A stretch of 64,000 nucleotides of DNA, taken from positions 15,335 through 79,334 of the forward strand of contig JBATLL010000058.1 of assembly GCA_049289295.1 (NCBI GenBank), in the 5' to 3' direction. The stretch is from BOKV01 sp049289295 (GTDB lineage: Bacteria > Pseudomonadota > Alphaproteobacteria > Rhizobiales > Rhizobiaceae). Under the pieces are notes generated by a model that made no database searches, was not told the DNA's origin, and saw only the letters and a program-made list of their open reading frames with translations. This document shows positions 34,298 to 42,149 of this stretch, piece after piece. The first letter of the stretch is position 1, and each line of letters starts with the position of its first letter. The translations under genes and the position numbers were made by a program.

Positions 34298-35296
34298 ATG
34301 TCCAGTTCACCTGCAATCGTTGAAGTAACCCGTGGCGACGTGGTGGAGAGCAGGCACCTCGTCGACATTGTCATTGCAGATGCGTCGGGAAAGATTGTCT
34401 CCATCCGCGGAGACGCGGATCGCCCGGTCTTCCCCAGGTCCGCAATTAAGGCACTGCAGGCACTGGCCATGGTGGAATCCGGCGCGCCGGATCGTTTCGC
34501 GCTCGAGCCACGCCATATCGCGCTGGCCTGTGCTTCGCATTATGGCGAAGAGATGCATGTTCGCACCGCTGGCGAAATGCTTGCCGCATCCGGCCTCGAT
34601 GAAACCTGCCTCGAATGCGGCGCGCAATTGCCCGAGCGGCTGGATGACCGCAACCGCCTGGCCCGCGAGGGTGAAGCTCCGCGCTCCATTCACAACAATT
34701 GCTCGGGCAAGCATTCCGCTTTCCTGTGCTATGCAGTCGAGGAAGGTTATGATCCGCGCGGCTATGTCCGCATTGGTCACAAGGTCCAGCAGGACATTGC
34801 CGCCATTCTCACCGAGGTGACGGGTGCGCGCCACGAGGAAGCAAATCACGGCATTGATGGCTGCTCGATCCCGACCTACGCCATTCCATTGCGCAACCTT
34901 GCCACTGCCTTTGCCCGCTTTGCTGCCAGCGAAGACAAGAGCCGCCAGCGCGCCAAAGCCATGACCCGCATCCGCGAAGCATGCCTTCAGCATCCTGAAA
35001 TGGTCGGCGGAACCGGGGCATTCGATACGCGCATCATGGAGGCGCTGAAGGGCAGGGCGTTCACCAAGACGGGAGCCGAAGGGGTCTATGTCGCGGCCTT
35101 GCCGGAACTGGCAATGGGCGTTGCCCTCAAGGTTCACGACGGTGCGTCACGCGCTTCTGAAGTTGCCATTGCCGCCAGCATTGAATCTCTGCTTGAACTT
35201 GATGAAAACGAGGCCAACGCCTTGAAGGAATTGCGGCAACCACCGATCACGAACCGCCGCGATCTCACCGTTGGCATGATCAGGCCGCGCATCTGA
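34298..35296 (+). CDS. L-asparaginase, Rhizobium etli (class 3, zinc) type
   Basis: A 332-residue asparaginase of the PF06089 family, unrelated to E. coli AnsA/AnsB. It hydrolyses asparagine to aspartate and ammonia. The key residues reported for the R. etli enzyme fall at identical numbers here: Ser48 and Lys51 (PRSAIKAL), and the metal-site Cys135 and Lys138 (NNCSGKH) and Cys189 (DGCSIPT). This exact register supports ATG 34298 as the true start. Cytosolic, with no signal peptide. It is convergent with the next gene, four bases away. Confidence 0.93.
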   Translation: MSSSPAIVEVTRGDVVESRHLVDIVIADASGKIVSIRGDADRPVFPRSAIKALQALAMVESGAPDRFALEPRHIALACASHYGEEMHVRTAGEMLAASGLDETCLECGAQLPERLDDRNRLAREGEAPRSIHNNCSGKHSAFLCYAVEEGYDPRGYVRIGHKVQQDIAAILTEVTGARHEEANHGIDGCSIPTYAIPLRNLATAFARFAASEDKSRQRAKAMTRIREACLQHPEMVGGTGAFDTRIMEALKGRAFTKTGAEGVYVAALPELAMGVALKVHDGASRASEVAIAASIESLLELDENEANALKELRQPPITNRRDLTVGMIRPRI

Positions 35297-35300
35297 GCGG

Positions 35301-36824
35301 TCAGTCGAACCGTCCCATCAGCCGGTCAATTGGCGCGAAATCATCCCGCAACACCAGCGTTCCGGTCTTGCGGACAAGCGCTTCAACGGCGCGCTGTGGA
35401 ATGCGCCCGATCCGGTAATCCTCGGGAGGCGGGCCGTCGATGGTTTCGACCGGCGAAGGCTGCAATCCCGCCACAACCACGAACACTGTGCGCCCATCGC
35501 CATCCGGGCGCTTGCGTTCCGTCCAGACTTCCACTGATGGAAAGACATCCTGAAGTGTTCTGGTGATCGCACCAAGCGCTTTCAGCCGGTTATAATGGTC
35601 GATCACGTTCATCAGATAGACCCCGTCCGGCGTCAGCCTTTCACGCACCAGTTCGAAGAACTCTCGGGTGATCAGGTGCGCAGGAACCGCAATGTCGGTA
35701 AAGGCGTCTCCGATGATGACGTCATATCGGTTGCTCTCGCGTGCCAGCACCATGCGCGCATCCGAATGGACAATGCGCGTGGCGCGCGGATCGTACCAGA
35801 AATCGGACATCGCGACCTGCGTCACCTGCGGGTCGATTTCCGCGACGGTCATCAACACTTTCGCAGGGCCTGCCGTCCATGCCCTTGGCAGCGTGTAGGA
35901 ACCGCCACCGATGAAGAAGGCGGAATGGTCAGCGCCCTCCATTCGTGCTTCCGCGATTTTCTTGAGCATGAAGGTATGCGGTGTCGCCATGCGTTGCGCA
36001 TCATCCCGCACCGCAAGCCCATGCCCCAGATGATCCAGCACCATCAGTCGGGCAGGGGTGCCCGCATCCTGCGATACGTCGATGACACGAATGCAGAAAT
36101 ACTGGCTTTCATGATCGCACGGCTGTGGCAGCCGTGCAGCATAACCGGCTGTGAGAAATACGATCAGCCCGCCGACCAGTGCAGACACCGATGTCAATCT
36201 GCTGCTTCGACCTGCAAGCCAGAACAGCACGCCTGCCGCCCCGCCATAAGCGAAGGCCACCGCGGCAAGCGTGAGAACCGTTCCCAGATAGGCGATGAAG
36301 ACGAAACCCGACAGCAAGGTGCCTGCAATCGCGCCAAACGCTCCTGCTGCAAACATTGCGCCAAGCGCTCGCCCCGAACGACCGGGGTTTGCCATCACGG
36401 CAACCTGCGACAGGACGGGCGCAGGAATTCCCGCAAAGAAGGAGGGCAGGAAAAAGACAGCACTCGACACAACTACGATTGCCGCCAGTGGATTGTCGAG
36501 CTTTTCGATGATGCCACCAGCGCTCATGCGCAGCAACGGCACGCAAAGCGCCGTGGACAGTGCAGCACCCGCCATCGACCATGCTGTCAGTCTCAGCGCG
36601 CCTGCTCTTTCGCGCTCCGCAATCAGCCCGCCTGCCCAGTGGCCTGCCGAAAAGCCGGCAAGAACGACGGCGATGATCGATGTCCACGTGTAGAGCGACA
36701 TGCCGAGATAGGGCGCCAGAATGCGCCCGGCGACGATCTCGACGACAAGGCTGCAGGCGGACACGATCGCCTGCAATGCCACGAGCAGGAAAAGGGAAGG
36801 GGCGCTGGATCCAGCCTGGGGCAT
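35301..36824 (-). CDS. Fused membrane/spermidine-synthase-like protein
   Basis: A 507-residue protein. Residues ~10-230 form about seven hydrophobic helices (LFLLVALQAIVSACSLVVEI, IIAVVLAGFSAGHWAGGLIA and others); the C-terminal ~230 are a spermidine-synthase-like Rossmann methyltransferase fold with AFFIGGGSYTLPRAW, VAEIDPQVTQVA and YDVIIGDAF. The Asp that orients the polyamine in true SpeE is replaced within this GDAF context, so real aminopropyl transfer is doubtful. These fusions are widespread and uncharacterised. Met 36824 opens on the first helix; a frame from 36920 adds 32 unlikely residues. Confidence 0.78.
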   Translation of the reverse strand: MPQAGSSAPSLFLLVALQAIVSACSLVVEIVAGRILAPYLGMSLYTWTSIIAVVLAGFSAGHWAGGLIAERERAGALRLTAWSMAGAALSTALCVPLLRMSAGGIIEKLDNPLAAIVVVSSAVFFLPSFFAGIPAPVLSQVAVMANPGRSGRALGAMFAAGAFGAIAGTLLSGFVFIAYLGTVLTLAAVAFAYGGAAGVLFWLAGRSSRLTSVSALVGGLIVFLTAGYAARLPQPCDHESQYFCIRVIDVSQDAGTPARLMVLDHLGHGLAVRDDAQRMATPHTFMLKKIAEARMEGADHSAFFIGGGSYTLPRAWTAGPAKVLMTVAEIDPQVTQVAMSDFWYDPRATRIVHSDARMVLARESNRYDVIIGDAFTDIAVPAHLITREFFELVRERLTPDGVYLMNVIDHYNRLKALGAITRTLQDVFPSVEVWTERKRPDGDGRTVFVVVAGLQPSPVETIDGPPPEDYRIGRIPQRAVEALVRKTGTLVLRDDFAPIDRLMGRFD

Positions 36825-36995
36825 GTTTTGGTCTTTTCCTTCCGCTTGGGCTTCGACCCAACTATGGCGTGGTTTTGCGTGCGCGCAAGACCCGCAATCC
36901 GCGACAATCGGACTCCGCATTTCGCCAGACTTGAATCAGAATCTGAACTTTGGCCGCTTGCGCCAAGCGCTTGATGCGATTCACGCTTTTGCCGC

Positions 36996-37757
36996 TCAGA
37001 TTCCCGCCCGGCCAAAGTCGATGATGAAGCTCTGTGCCGTTGCCGCCGCCCCGTCATCGGCGCAAAGCCACAGCACAATCTGGTTGTGCTCATCGGGGTA
37101 AAGCCTGCGCTTGATACATTGCAGTGCCATGGATGAAGCCTCGCCCTCGACAGTCCACCATTTCTCCAGTTGCCGATCCGTGAACACCCAGCCGGGCAGC
37201 ACCGTGTTGACCCGGATATTCATCGGGCCAAGTGAACGCGCCATCGTCGTCGTCAGCCCCTGCACCGCGGATTTGGCCGTAGCATAGGCGGGGAACATGT
37301 CCTCTTTCAGCATCCAGCTTGCCGATCCGATATTGACGATCGCGCCCCCGCCATTTTGCGCGATGATGGGAGCGCCAGCCTGAATGGCGAAGAACTGATG
37401 GCGCAGATTGACCGCGAAACGGTCATCCCAATATTGCGCACTGACGGTGCGCCAATCGTGCCGGTCGTCATTGGCTGCATTGTTGACGAGCGCGTGGAGC
37501 CCGCCCAGTTCATCGGCACTGTCCGTGATTGCCTTTTGCAGCGCTTCGATATCGCGCAGGTCGCACTGGCGGAACCAGGGCGCAGGTCCCTCGCATTCAT
37601 CGATGACGCGAAGGGCGGCGGCTTCATCAAGATCGACAAAGGCGACTTTTGCGCCCTGTCTGGAGAAGAGGCGGACCAGCGACGCACCGATGCCGGCTGC
37701 TCCTCCGGTAATGAAAATCACGCGATCCTTGAGCGAAGGGTAGGTGGCATAGGTCAT
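36996..37757 (-). CDS. Short-chain dehydrogenase/reductase (SDR)
   Basis: A 253-residue classical SDR: NAD(P)-binding TGGAAGIG (17-24), NNAAND (92-97), catalytic Ser in GSASW and YxxxK as Y158-ATA-K162. Asp after the second strand (FVDLD) suggests NAD+ preference. The substrate is unknown; homologues act on sugars and hydroxyacids. AAGGAG lies six bases before ATG 37757. It is divergent from the M20 amidohydrolase, sharing a 126-bp intergenic region. Confidence 0.87.
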   Translation of the reverse strand: MTYATYPSLKDRVIFITGGAAGIGASLVRLFSRQGAKVAFVDLDEAAALRVIDECEGPAPWFRQCDLRDIEALQKAITDSADELGGLHALVNNAANDDRHDWRTVSAQYWDDRFAVNLRHQFFAIQAGAPIIAQNGGGAIVNIGSASWMLKEDMFPAYATAKSAVQGLTTTMARSLGPMNIRVNTVLPGWVFTDRQLEKWWTVEGEASSMALQCIKRRLYPDEHNQIVLWLCADDGAAATAQSFIIDFGRAGI

Positions 37758-37883
37758 GTGCGCTCCTTGCACTCGGCACTTACACGCTTCTATCCGCCAT
37801 GGGCTTCCTCCCGCAAGGCACGAAGGCACATTGAGCGCGAACTGCTTTTGTGCCAGTTTCGCCACTTCGCAACGGAGCCTTTC

Positions 37884-39047
37884 ATGCCTGTCATCAACTC
37901 GATTGCCGCCGACAAGGAACTCCTGACCGGCTGGCGCCGCCATCTGCACCAGAACCCCGAACTCGGTTTCGAATGCCATCAGACTTCAGATTTCGTCGCT
38001 GCCAGGCTGCAGGAGTTCGGTGTCGATGAAATCCATCGCGGCATTGCGAAAACCGGCATCGTGTCAATCATCCGGGGCAAGAGCGAGGGACGCGCCATCG
38101 GGTTGCGCGCCGACATGGACGCCCTGCCGATCCTTGAACAGACCGGGGTGCCCTATGCCTCAAGCGTACCGGGGCGCATGCATGCCTGCGGCCATGATGG
38201 CCATACCACCATGCTGCTCGGGGCAGCGAGATACCTTGCCCAGACCCGCAACTTTGCCGGAACCGCCGTGCTGATCTTCCAGCCAGCCGAAGAGGCGGGT
38301 GGTGGCGGCGGCGTGATGTGCGACGAAGGCATCATGGATCGCTTTGACATCAGCGAGGTCTACGCCCTTCACACCGCGCCTGGCGCTGCAACGGGCACTT
38401 TTCGCACCCGCAGCGGCCCGCTGATGGCGGCAGTCGATGATTTCTTCTTCACCGTGCGCGGGCTTGGTGGCCATGCTGCCCTGCCGCATCTCACGCGCGA
38501 TCCGGTGCCCGCAGCCCTTGCGCTGGGCCAGGCCGTGCACACGCTTGTGTCGCGCAATACCGATCCGGTGGACAATCTCGTCGTCTCTCTCACAATGATC
38601 AGCGCCGGTACCGCCACCAACGTGATTCCCGAAACCGCGACGCTTGCGGGAACCGTGCGCAGTTTCAATCCGCAGACCCGTTTGATGGCGCGCGACCGTC
38701 TGCAGGAAATGGCAGATGGGATCGGTGCGGCCATGGGCGTCGAGATCACCCTTGAACTGGACATTTCCTATCCAGCCACGATCAATCCCGAAGCCGAGAC
38801 CGGCTTTGCAGTTTCCGTTGCGCGCGAAATTGTCGGCGAGGGGGCTGTGGAAGCAGACTGCCCACCCGAAATGGGATCGGAGGATTTCGCCTACATGCTG
38901 GAACAGCGCCCCGGCTGCTATCTTTTCCTGGGGCAGGGCGATGGCCCGCAGGTCCACCATCCCGCATTCAACTTCAATGATGAAATCCTGCCGGTTGGTG
39001 CCAGCTTCTTTGCCCGCATCATGGAGCGTAGCCGCCCCGCGGTCTGA
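37884..39047 (+). CDS. M20 family amidohydrolase (hippurate-hydrolase-like)
   Basis: A 387-residue M20D metallopeptidase/amidohydrolase. The metal-site Cys and His are in MHACGHDGHTTMLLG, the Glu pair in FQPAEEAGGGG, a His in YALHTAPG, and the lid domain carries GLGGHAALPH. The family cleaves N-acyl amino acids such as hippurate or indole-3-acetyl conjugates. AACGGAG precedes ATG 37884 by seven bases. It is the last ordinary gene before the AT-richer island, whose left edge is within a few bases of its stop codon. Confidence 0.9.
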   Translation: MPVINSIAADKELLTGWRRHLHQNPELGFECHQTSDFVAARLQEFGVDEIHRGIAKTGIVSIIRGKSEGRAIGLRADMDALPILEQTGVPYASSVPGRMHACGHDGHTTMLLGAARYLAQTRNFAGTAVLIFQPAEEAGGGGGVMCDEGIMDRFDISEVYALHTAPGAATGTFRTRSGPLMAAVDDFFFTVRGLGGHAALPHLTRDPVPAALALGQAVHTLVSRNTDPVDNLVVSLTMISAGTATNVIPETATLAGTVRSFNPQTRLMARDRLQEMADGIGAAMGVEITLELDISYPATINPEAETGFAVSVAREIVGEGAVEADCPPEMGSEDFAYMLEQRPGCYLFLGQGDGPQVHHPAFNFNDEILPVGASFFARIMERSRPAV

Positions 39048-39516
39048 AATCCGGCTTTCATGCCTGAGCGCGAAGCAGGGAAAACAGTCGCCGCACTACC
39101 CGGAAGATGCCATTCAACATTCGGCTGTCATCCACACACGGAACACTTCTCGGCTTGCAAGGAAGGGCCGGGCAAAATCAGTCGCAATTCGGCATCGTTG
39201 ACGGCGTATAGCATGTTCAGGGCTCCTTTGCGGAGTTGAATCACGTCGCAATGCACAAGTTCAATGGCTGCTTTGCCTCCTGAGATGGCGATGAAGCCCA
39301 CAGGGTTCAGCCGACCACTTCGAGGCCAGTAGAGACAATTGATTTTCAGACTTGATTTGGAATCACGGCCCGGAGTTGCCGTTCGCTTGCGATAAGCTAC
39401 TCTTCGATTAGGTCAACAAAACGGACTCGTGAAAAGTGTCAGATCGAGGGATATTTGAGTTCACAAAGCAAGGCGCAAAGCCGCAAAAATCATCAAATCC
39501 AAACCGTTGATGCCAC
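39048..39516. other. Gene-free left part of the AT-richer island
   Basis: No convincing gene lies in these 469 bases. The only notable object is a 28-codon minus-strand frame starting near 39212 (MLYAVNDAELRLILPGPS, stop near 39127) with GGAG upstream, which could be a remnant. Base 39050-39058 is TCCGGCTTT, also found at 42031-42039 on the other side of the island. Confidence 0.35.
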
Positions 39517-40005
39517 TTAATCTGCTTGGCGCCATTGCGTCGGGTCGCAACCACATAGGAATACGATCTTTACACCATTTGCTTCCAAAAGAGCTCGATC
39601 ATTGACCCAGTCGGAGTCTACGGCATTATGGACGCCAGAATTGGACTTCAGAGCGACGGCGACAAATTTTCTATCGCTGGGATCAAACCCCGCATCAATA
39701 ATCGTTTGTGGCACATCTTCGTACTGACCATCGGCTTTTTTGGAGACATCAACTCTAATAATTTTTTGGGGGTGGCTGTTTATTACTTCACGATAAAATT
39801 GGTTGCCGACACCCGGCTGTCCGTTTGGGTTAAGGTAAGTTCGATACTCATTTTGGATTTCACCTGCCGCATCAAGGTAGATCACCCCGTTTCTTAAGGC
39901 TTTGAGTAGAAGTTCCACCGCTGCAATTCGACACTCTAGGCGAACGCTCTCGTCATTCCCGTTGGCAACAATCGGAACATTGGTGTCGATTACGTAGCGG
40001 GTCAT
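39517..40005 (-). CDS. PIN-domain nuclease, partner of the upstream ATPase
   Basis: A 162-residue PIN-like protein. The acidic metal-site residues are placed as expected: Asp7 (YVIDTN), Glu49 or Glu53 (GEIQNEY), Asp111 (DPSDRKFVAVAL) and Asp130/Asp132 (AVDSDWVND). PIN domains are ribonucleases, often toxins. Its ATG overlaps the stop of the ATPase gene as ATGA (40002-40005), so translation is coupled. It is too long for a typical VapC (~130) and no antitoxin-like gene is present; the ATPase probably controls it. The local base composition is AT-richer than the rest of the window, which suggests transfer. Confidence 0.8.
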   Translation of the reverse strand: MTRYVIDTNVPIVANGNDESVRLECRIAAVELLLKALRNGVIYLDAAGEIQNEYRTYLNPNGQPGVGNQFYREVINSHPQKIIRVDVSKKADGQYEDVPQTIIDAGFDPSDRKFVAVALKSNSGVHNAVDSDWVNDRALLEANGVKIVFLCGCDPTQWRQAD

Positions 40006-41375
40006 TCAGGCTTATCGTTCTGCATTCTCTTAAGACGAGCCAACTCGGCCTGAGCAGTTTCTTCGAACGCATCCCCCATGAATTTGTCTGGCCAGTTCTG
40101 AATGTTTCCGAAGAGGTCCACTTCAAGCTTCGTGATCGTGCTCTCGCCTTTGGGTGCATCGCAAAAATAAAGTCGGACATCATTGCTGGATACTGACTCC
40201 TCCGCTATTCGCCTTTGCAATCGCAATAGCAGATGTTCGGAGTGGCTTTCCAAAATGACTTGAACTTTTCGATGGGTTGCAGCTTGTATAATCACATCTG
40301 CAAGTGCTGCTTGCGCGAGCGGGTGGAGGTGGATTTCTGGCTGCTCGAGTATGACCGTCGATCCCTCCGGCACATACTGCAAAAGTGTTACGACCGGTAG
40401 AACCTGTGAGATCCCAAAGCCAACGTCTGTTAGCAGTACTTGACTCGATTGCTTTCGCGTTCGAACCAGAGCTTGCCAACGATTTGAGTTATTCCCAATT
40501 TCCTCAACTTTGAATTCCTCTATTAGACCCATTTCTTTCAGCCAGTATGCGACCATTTCTTGAAAGCTCTTGCGCTTTCCCTTGTGTTTCAGATTTCTAG
40601 TCTCATCTGATTGGGTCGCAGCGAGTATTGCATCGATTGCCTTCTCGCCCTGCTGACCGACGTCTGTAGGTCTTGCGCGTGTCCAGAGGTAATCACGTTG
40701 TGGGTGCTGCCGCAGGGGGCCTAGATAATACACCCGATCTAACTGAGACTCATACGACGCTTCTAGGTCTGCGAGAAACGCCGCGTTCTGGAAATATGTC
40801 CGAGCTTGGTCTGGAAACGCATAGGATTTGATTGGCCCCGGCAAGCGCCACGCACGCCCTTGGGTTCGAACAAACTGAAAGTCGAAATTATCGCTGCTTT
40901 CTGTTTCGCACGTCAGGTCGAACTGCGAGGTTTGTTGAGCTTTCGGAACCAGTGCGAACTTCACCGGGCCCAGTTGATATGAAAGTCTGTTGGCTTTCGG
41001 GCCTCCATTCTGAACGACATTTGAAGCACTAATCCCCAAATACTTGCTCTTGGCAATCAAGGCTCCACTTTGCTTGCTTGCGTCCGATAGGGACAATTCA
41101 TTATCCAGCTCGAATTTGATGCTCCACTCAAGTGGCAACTCCATGTCATGTTTGTGAAGAACATCGGTGATCGTTCCAAGTGAGACGAAATCGCCATTGA
41201 GATCTAGAGAAATGGCTCGGTCGGTCCCATCTTTGGTCTGCTTGAGCATCAACAAGAACTGGATAAGGCTCGTCTTTCCCGATGAATTCGTCCCGAAGAA
41301 GCCAGTTATAGGGGCGCATTCTACAGACGCTTCTCTCCAAGACTTGAAGTTCTCAAAATGTATCGACGTTAGCAT
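40002..41375 (-). CDS. OLD/ABC-like AAA ATPase with DUF3696 C-terminus
   Basis: A 457-residue SMC/OLD-type ATPase: N-terminal MLTSIHFENFKSW, Walker A GTNSSGKT (28-35), ABC-signature-like TDVGFGISQVLP (316-327), Walker B VILEQPEIHLHP (341-352) with catalytic Glu, switch His in ESHSEH (376-381), and a DUF3696-type end (GNIQNWPDKFMGDAFEET). There is no TOPRIM domain; the nuclease is the separate PIN protein encoded behind it with a 4-bp overlap. ATPase-nuclease pairs of this layout (OLD/Gabija, Septu, PARIS) are phage-defence systems. GGGAAG lies five bases before the ATG. Codon use and base composition are AT-richer than its neighbours. Confidence 0.85.
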   Translation of the reverse strand: MLTSIHFENFKSWREASVECAPITGFFGTNSSGKTSLIQFLLMLKQTKDGTDRAISLDLNGDFVSLGTITDVLHKHDMELPLEWSIKFELDNELSLSDASKQSGALIAKSKYLGISASNVVQNGGPKANRLSYQLGPVKFALVPKAQQTSQFDLTCETESSDNFDFQFVRTQGRAWRLPGPIKSYAFPDQARTYFQNAAFLADLEASYESQLDRVYYLGPLRQHPQRDYLWTRARPTDVGQQGEKAIDAILAATQSDETRNLKHKGKRKSFQEMVAYWLKEMGLIEEFKVEEIGNNSNRWQALVRTRKQSSQVLLTDVGFGISQVLPVVTLLQYVPEGSTVILEQPEIHLHPLAQAALADVIIQAATHRKVQVILESHSEHLLLRLQRRIAEESVSSNDVRLYFCDAPKGESTITKLEVDLFGNIQNWPDKFMGDAFEETAQAELARLKRMQNDKPE

Positions 41376-42149
41376 CTATGCTTCCCAGTGATACTTCGAT
41401 CCAGTTATCTGGCATCTTTGGTATTGTTATGCGGGCGGAGTGGTTCTGTAAACGCTTGCTGTCATGAAACTTTTGGTTTGTTCCGCGTTGCTCGCTTGTC
41501 AGAAGGCAGTTTTGTCAAATCAGTATGTTCCTATCAATCGTAGCAGAGGTCCGCTTCTCAAAACCATAGTTTATTGGTGTGCGCTGCAGCCAACTCCCGC
41601 TCTCCGCCCAATTGAGAAGTTGGCTGAAAATCGCGCCATGGTCGCTTTCGTCCGCATAGCGGGCTTCTGACGTCGATATATTTGTTTCAAAGGTTCTGCC
41701 GAAAGCGGTCTCCGTCTTTTGTTTATTTATGAGTGCACGCCCAAACAATATGCAGGTCACGACAATCTTATGGTTTTTGACAGTAATTTCAATTACCCCA
41801 TGAATATTTGTCGTTTGAATTTGTAAGGCGGATCAGCATATCCCTCTTTGGCAACACCAGTTTCCTGGTCTTTCACCGCTACACTGCCAAGTTGACCCAT
41901 AGGCCATCTGTGCCGGCTCCCGGTCTCCAAATCAACTGCCAGCCGGTACCTTGGTAACTTCATCACGGCTTACGCTGTATCGAAATTGCCAGGGTTTCAA
42001 CCATAACGGGTGTACGTAATTGGTCAATGTTCCGGCTTTACCTCCTCGCCTCCATCGCCTATATGCGCAGCGTTCACATCGCGGCTCTGTCTGCCGCCAT
42101 TCCGATCAACCACCCGCGCTCGTTGGCGGGACTGGATAGGAGACCTGCC
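41376..42149. other. Intergenic region between the ATPase and thrS
   Basis: The region is AT-rich to about 41850 and then returns to the local GC level. It should hold the promoter for the ATPase-PIN operon (leftward) and for thrS (rightward), but no clear boxes were found. Short frames of 68 and 81 codons at 41464-41760 show no recognisable features. One 56-codon minus-strand frame is listed separately. Confidence 0.35.
41793..41963 (-). CDS. Possible small protein (56 residues), unknown
   Basis: A minus-strand frame of 56 codons begins MKLPRYRLAVDLETGSRHR and ends in a basic segment (PPYKFKRQIFMG). The composition is protein-like: charged, with no low-complexity and no rare-residue runs. 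There is no good ribosome site before its ATG, and no homologue is recognised. It may be the leftover 5' end of a transferred gene. It lies 418 bp upstream of the ATPase in the same direction. Confidence 0.25.
   Translation of the reverse strand: MKLPRYRLAVDLETGSRHRWPMGQLGSVAVKDQETGVAKEGYADPPYKFKRQIFMG

Noticed and set aside
35595..36974. Plus-strand open frame of 459 codons opposite the spermidine-synthase-like gene
   Set aside because: Arg/Cys/His-rich shadow with no motif; the minus-strand gene has clear membrane helices and a methyltransferase fold.
41464..41760. Short frames of 68 (plus) and 81 (minus) codons in the island
   Set aside because: No ribosome site, no recognisable motif, and they overlap each other in opposite directions; probably non-coding.
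42000..42149. T-box or other tRNA-sensing leader before thrS
   Set aside because: No T-box sequence, specifier loop or terminator/antiterminator pair is visible; T-boxes are also not expected in alphaproteobacteria.
42027..42149. N-terminal extension of thrS by 41 codons
   Set aside because: The ThrRS family starts with the TGS domain at MASQAS; AGGAG precedes that ATG, and the extension has no homology pattern.
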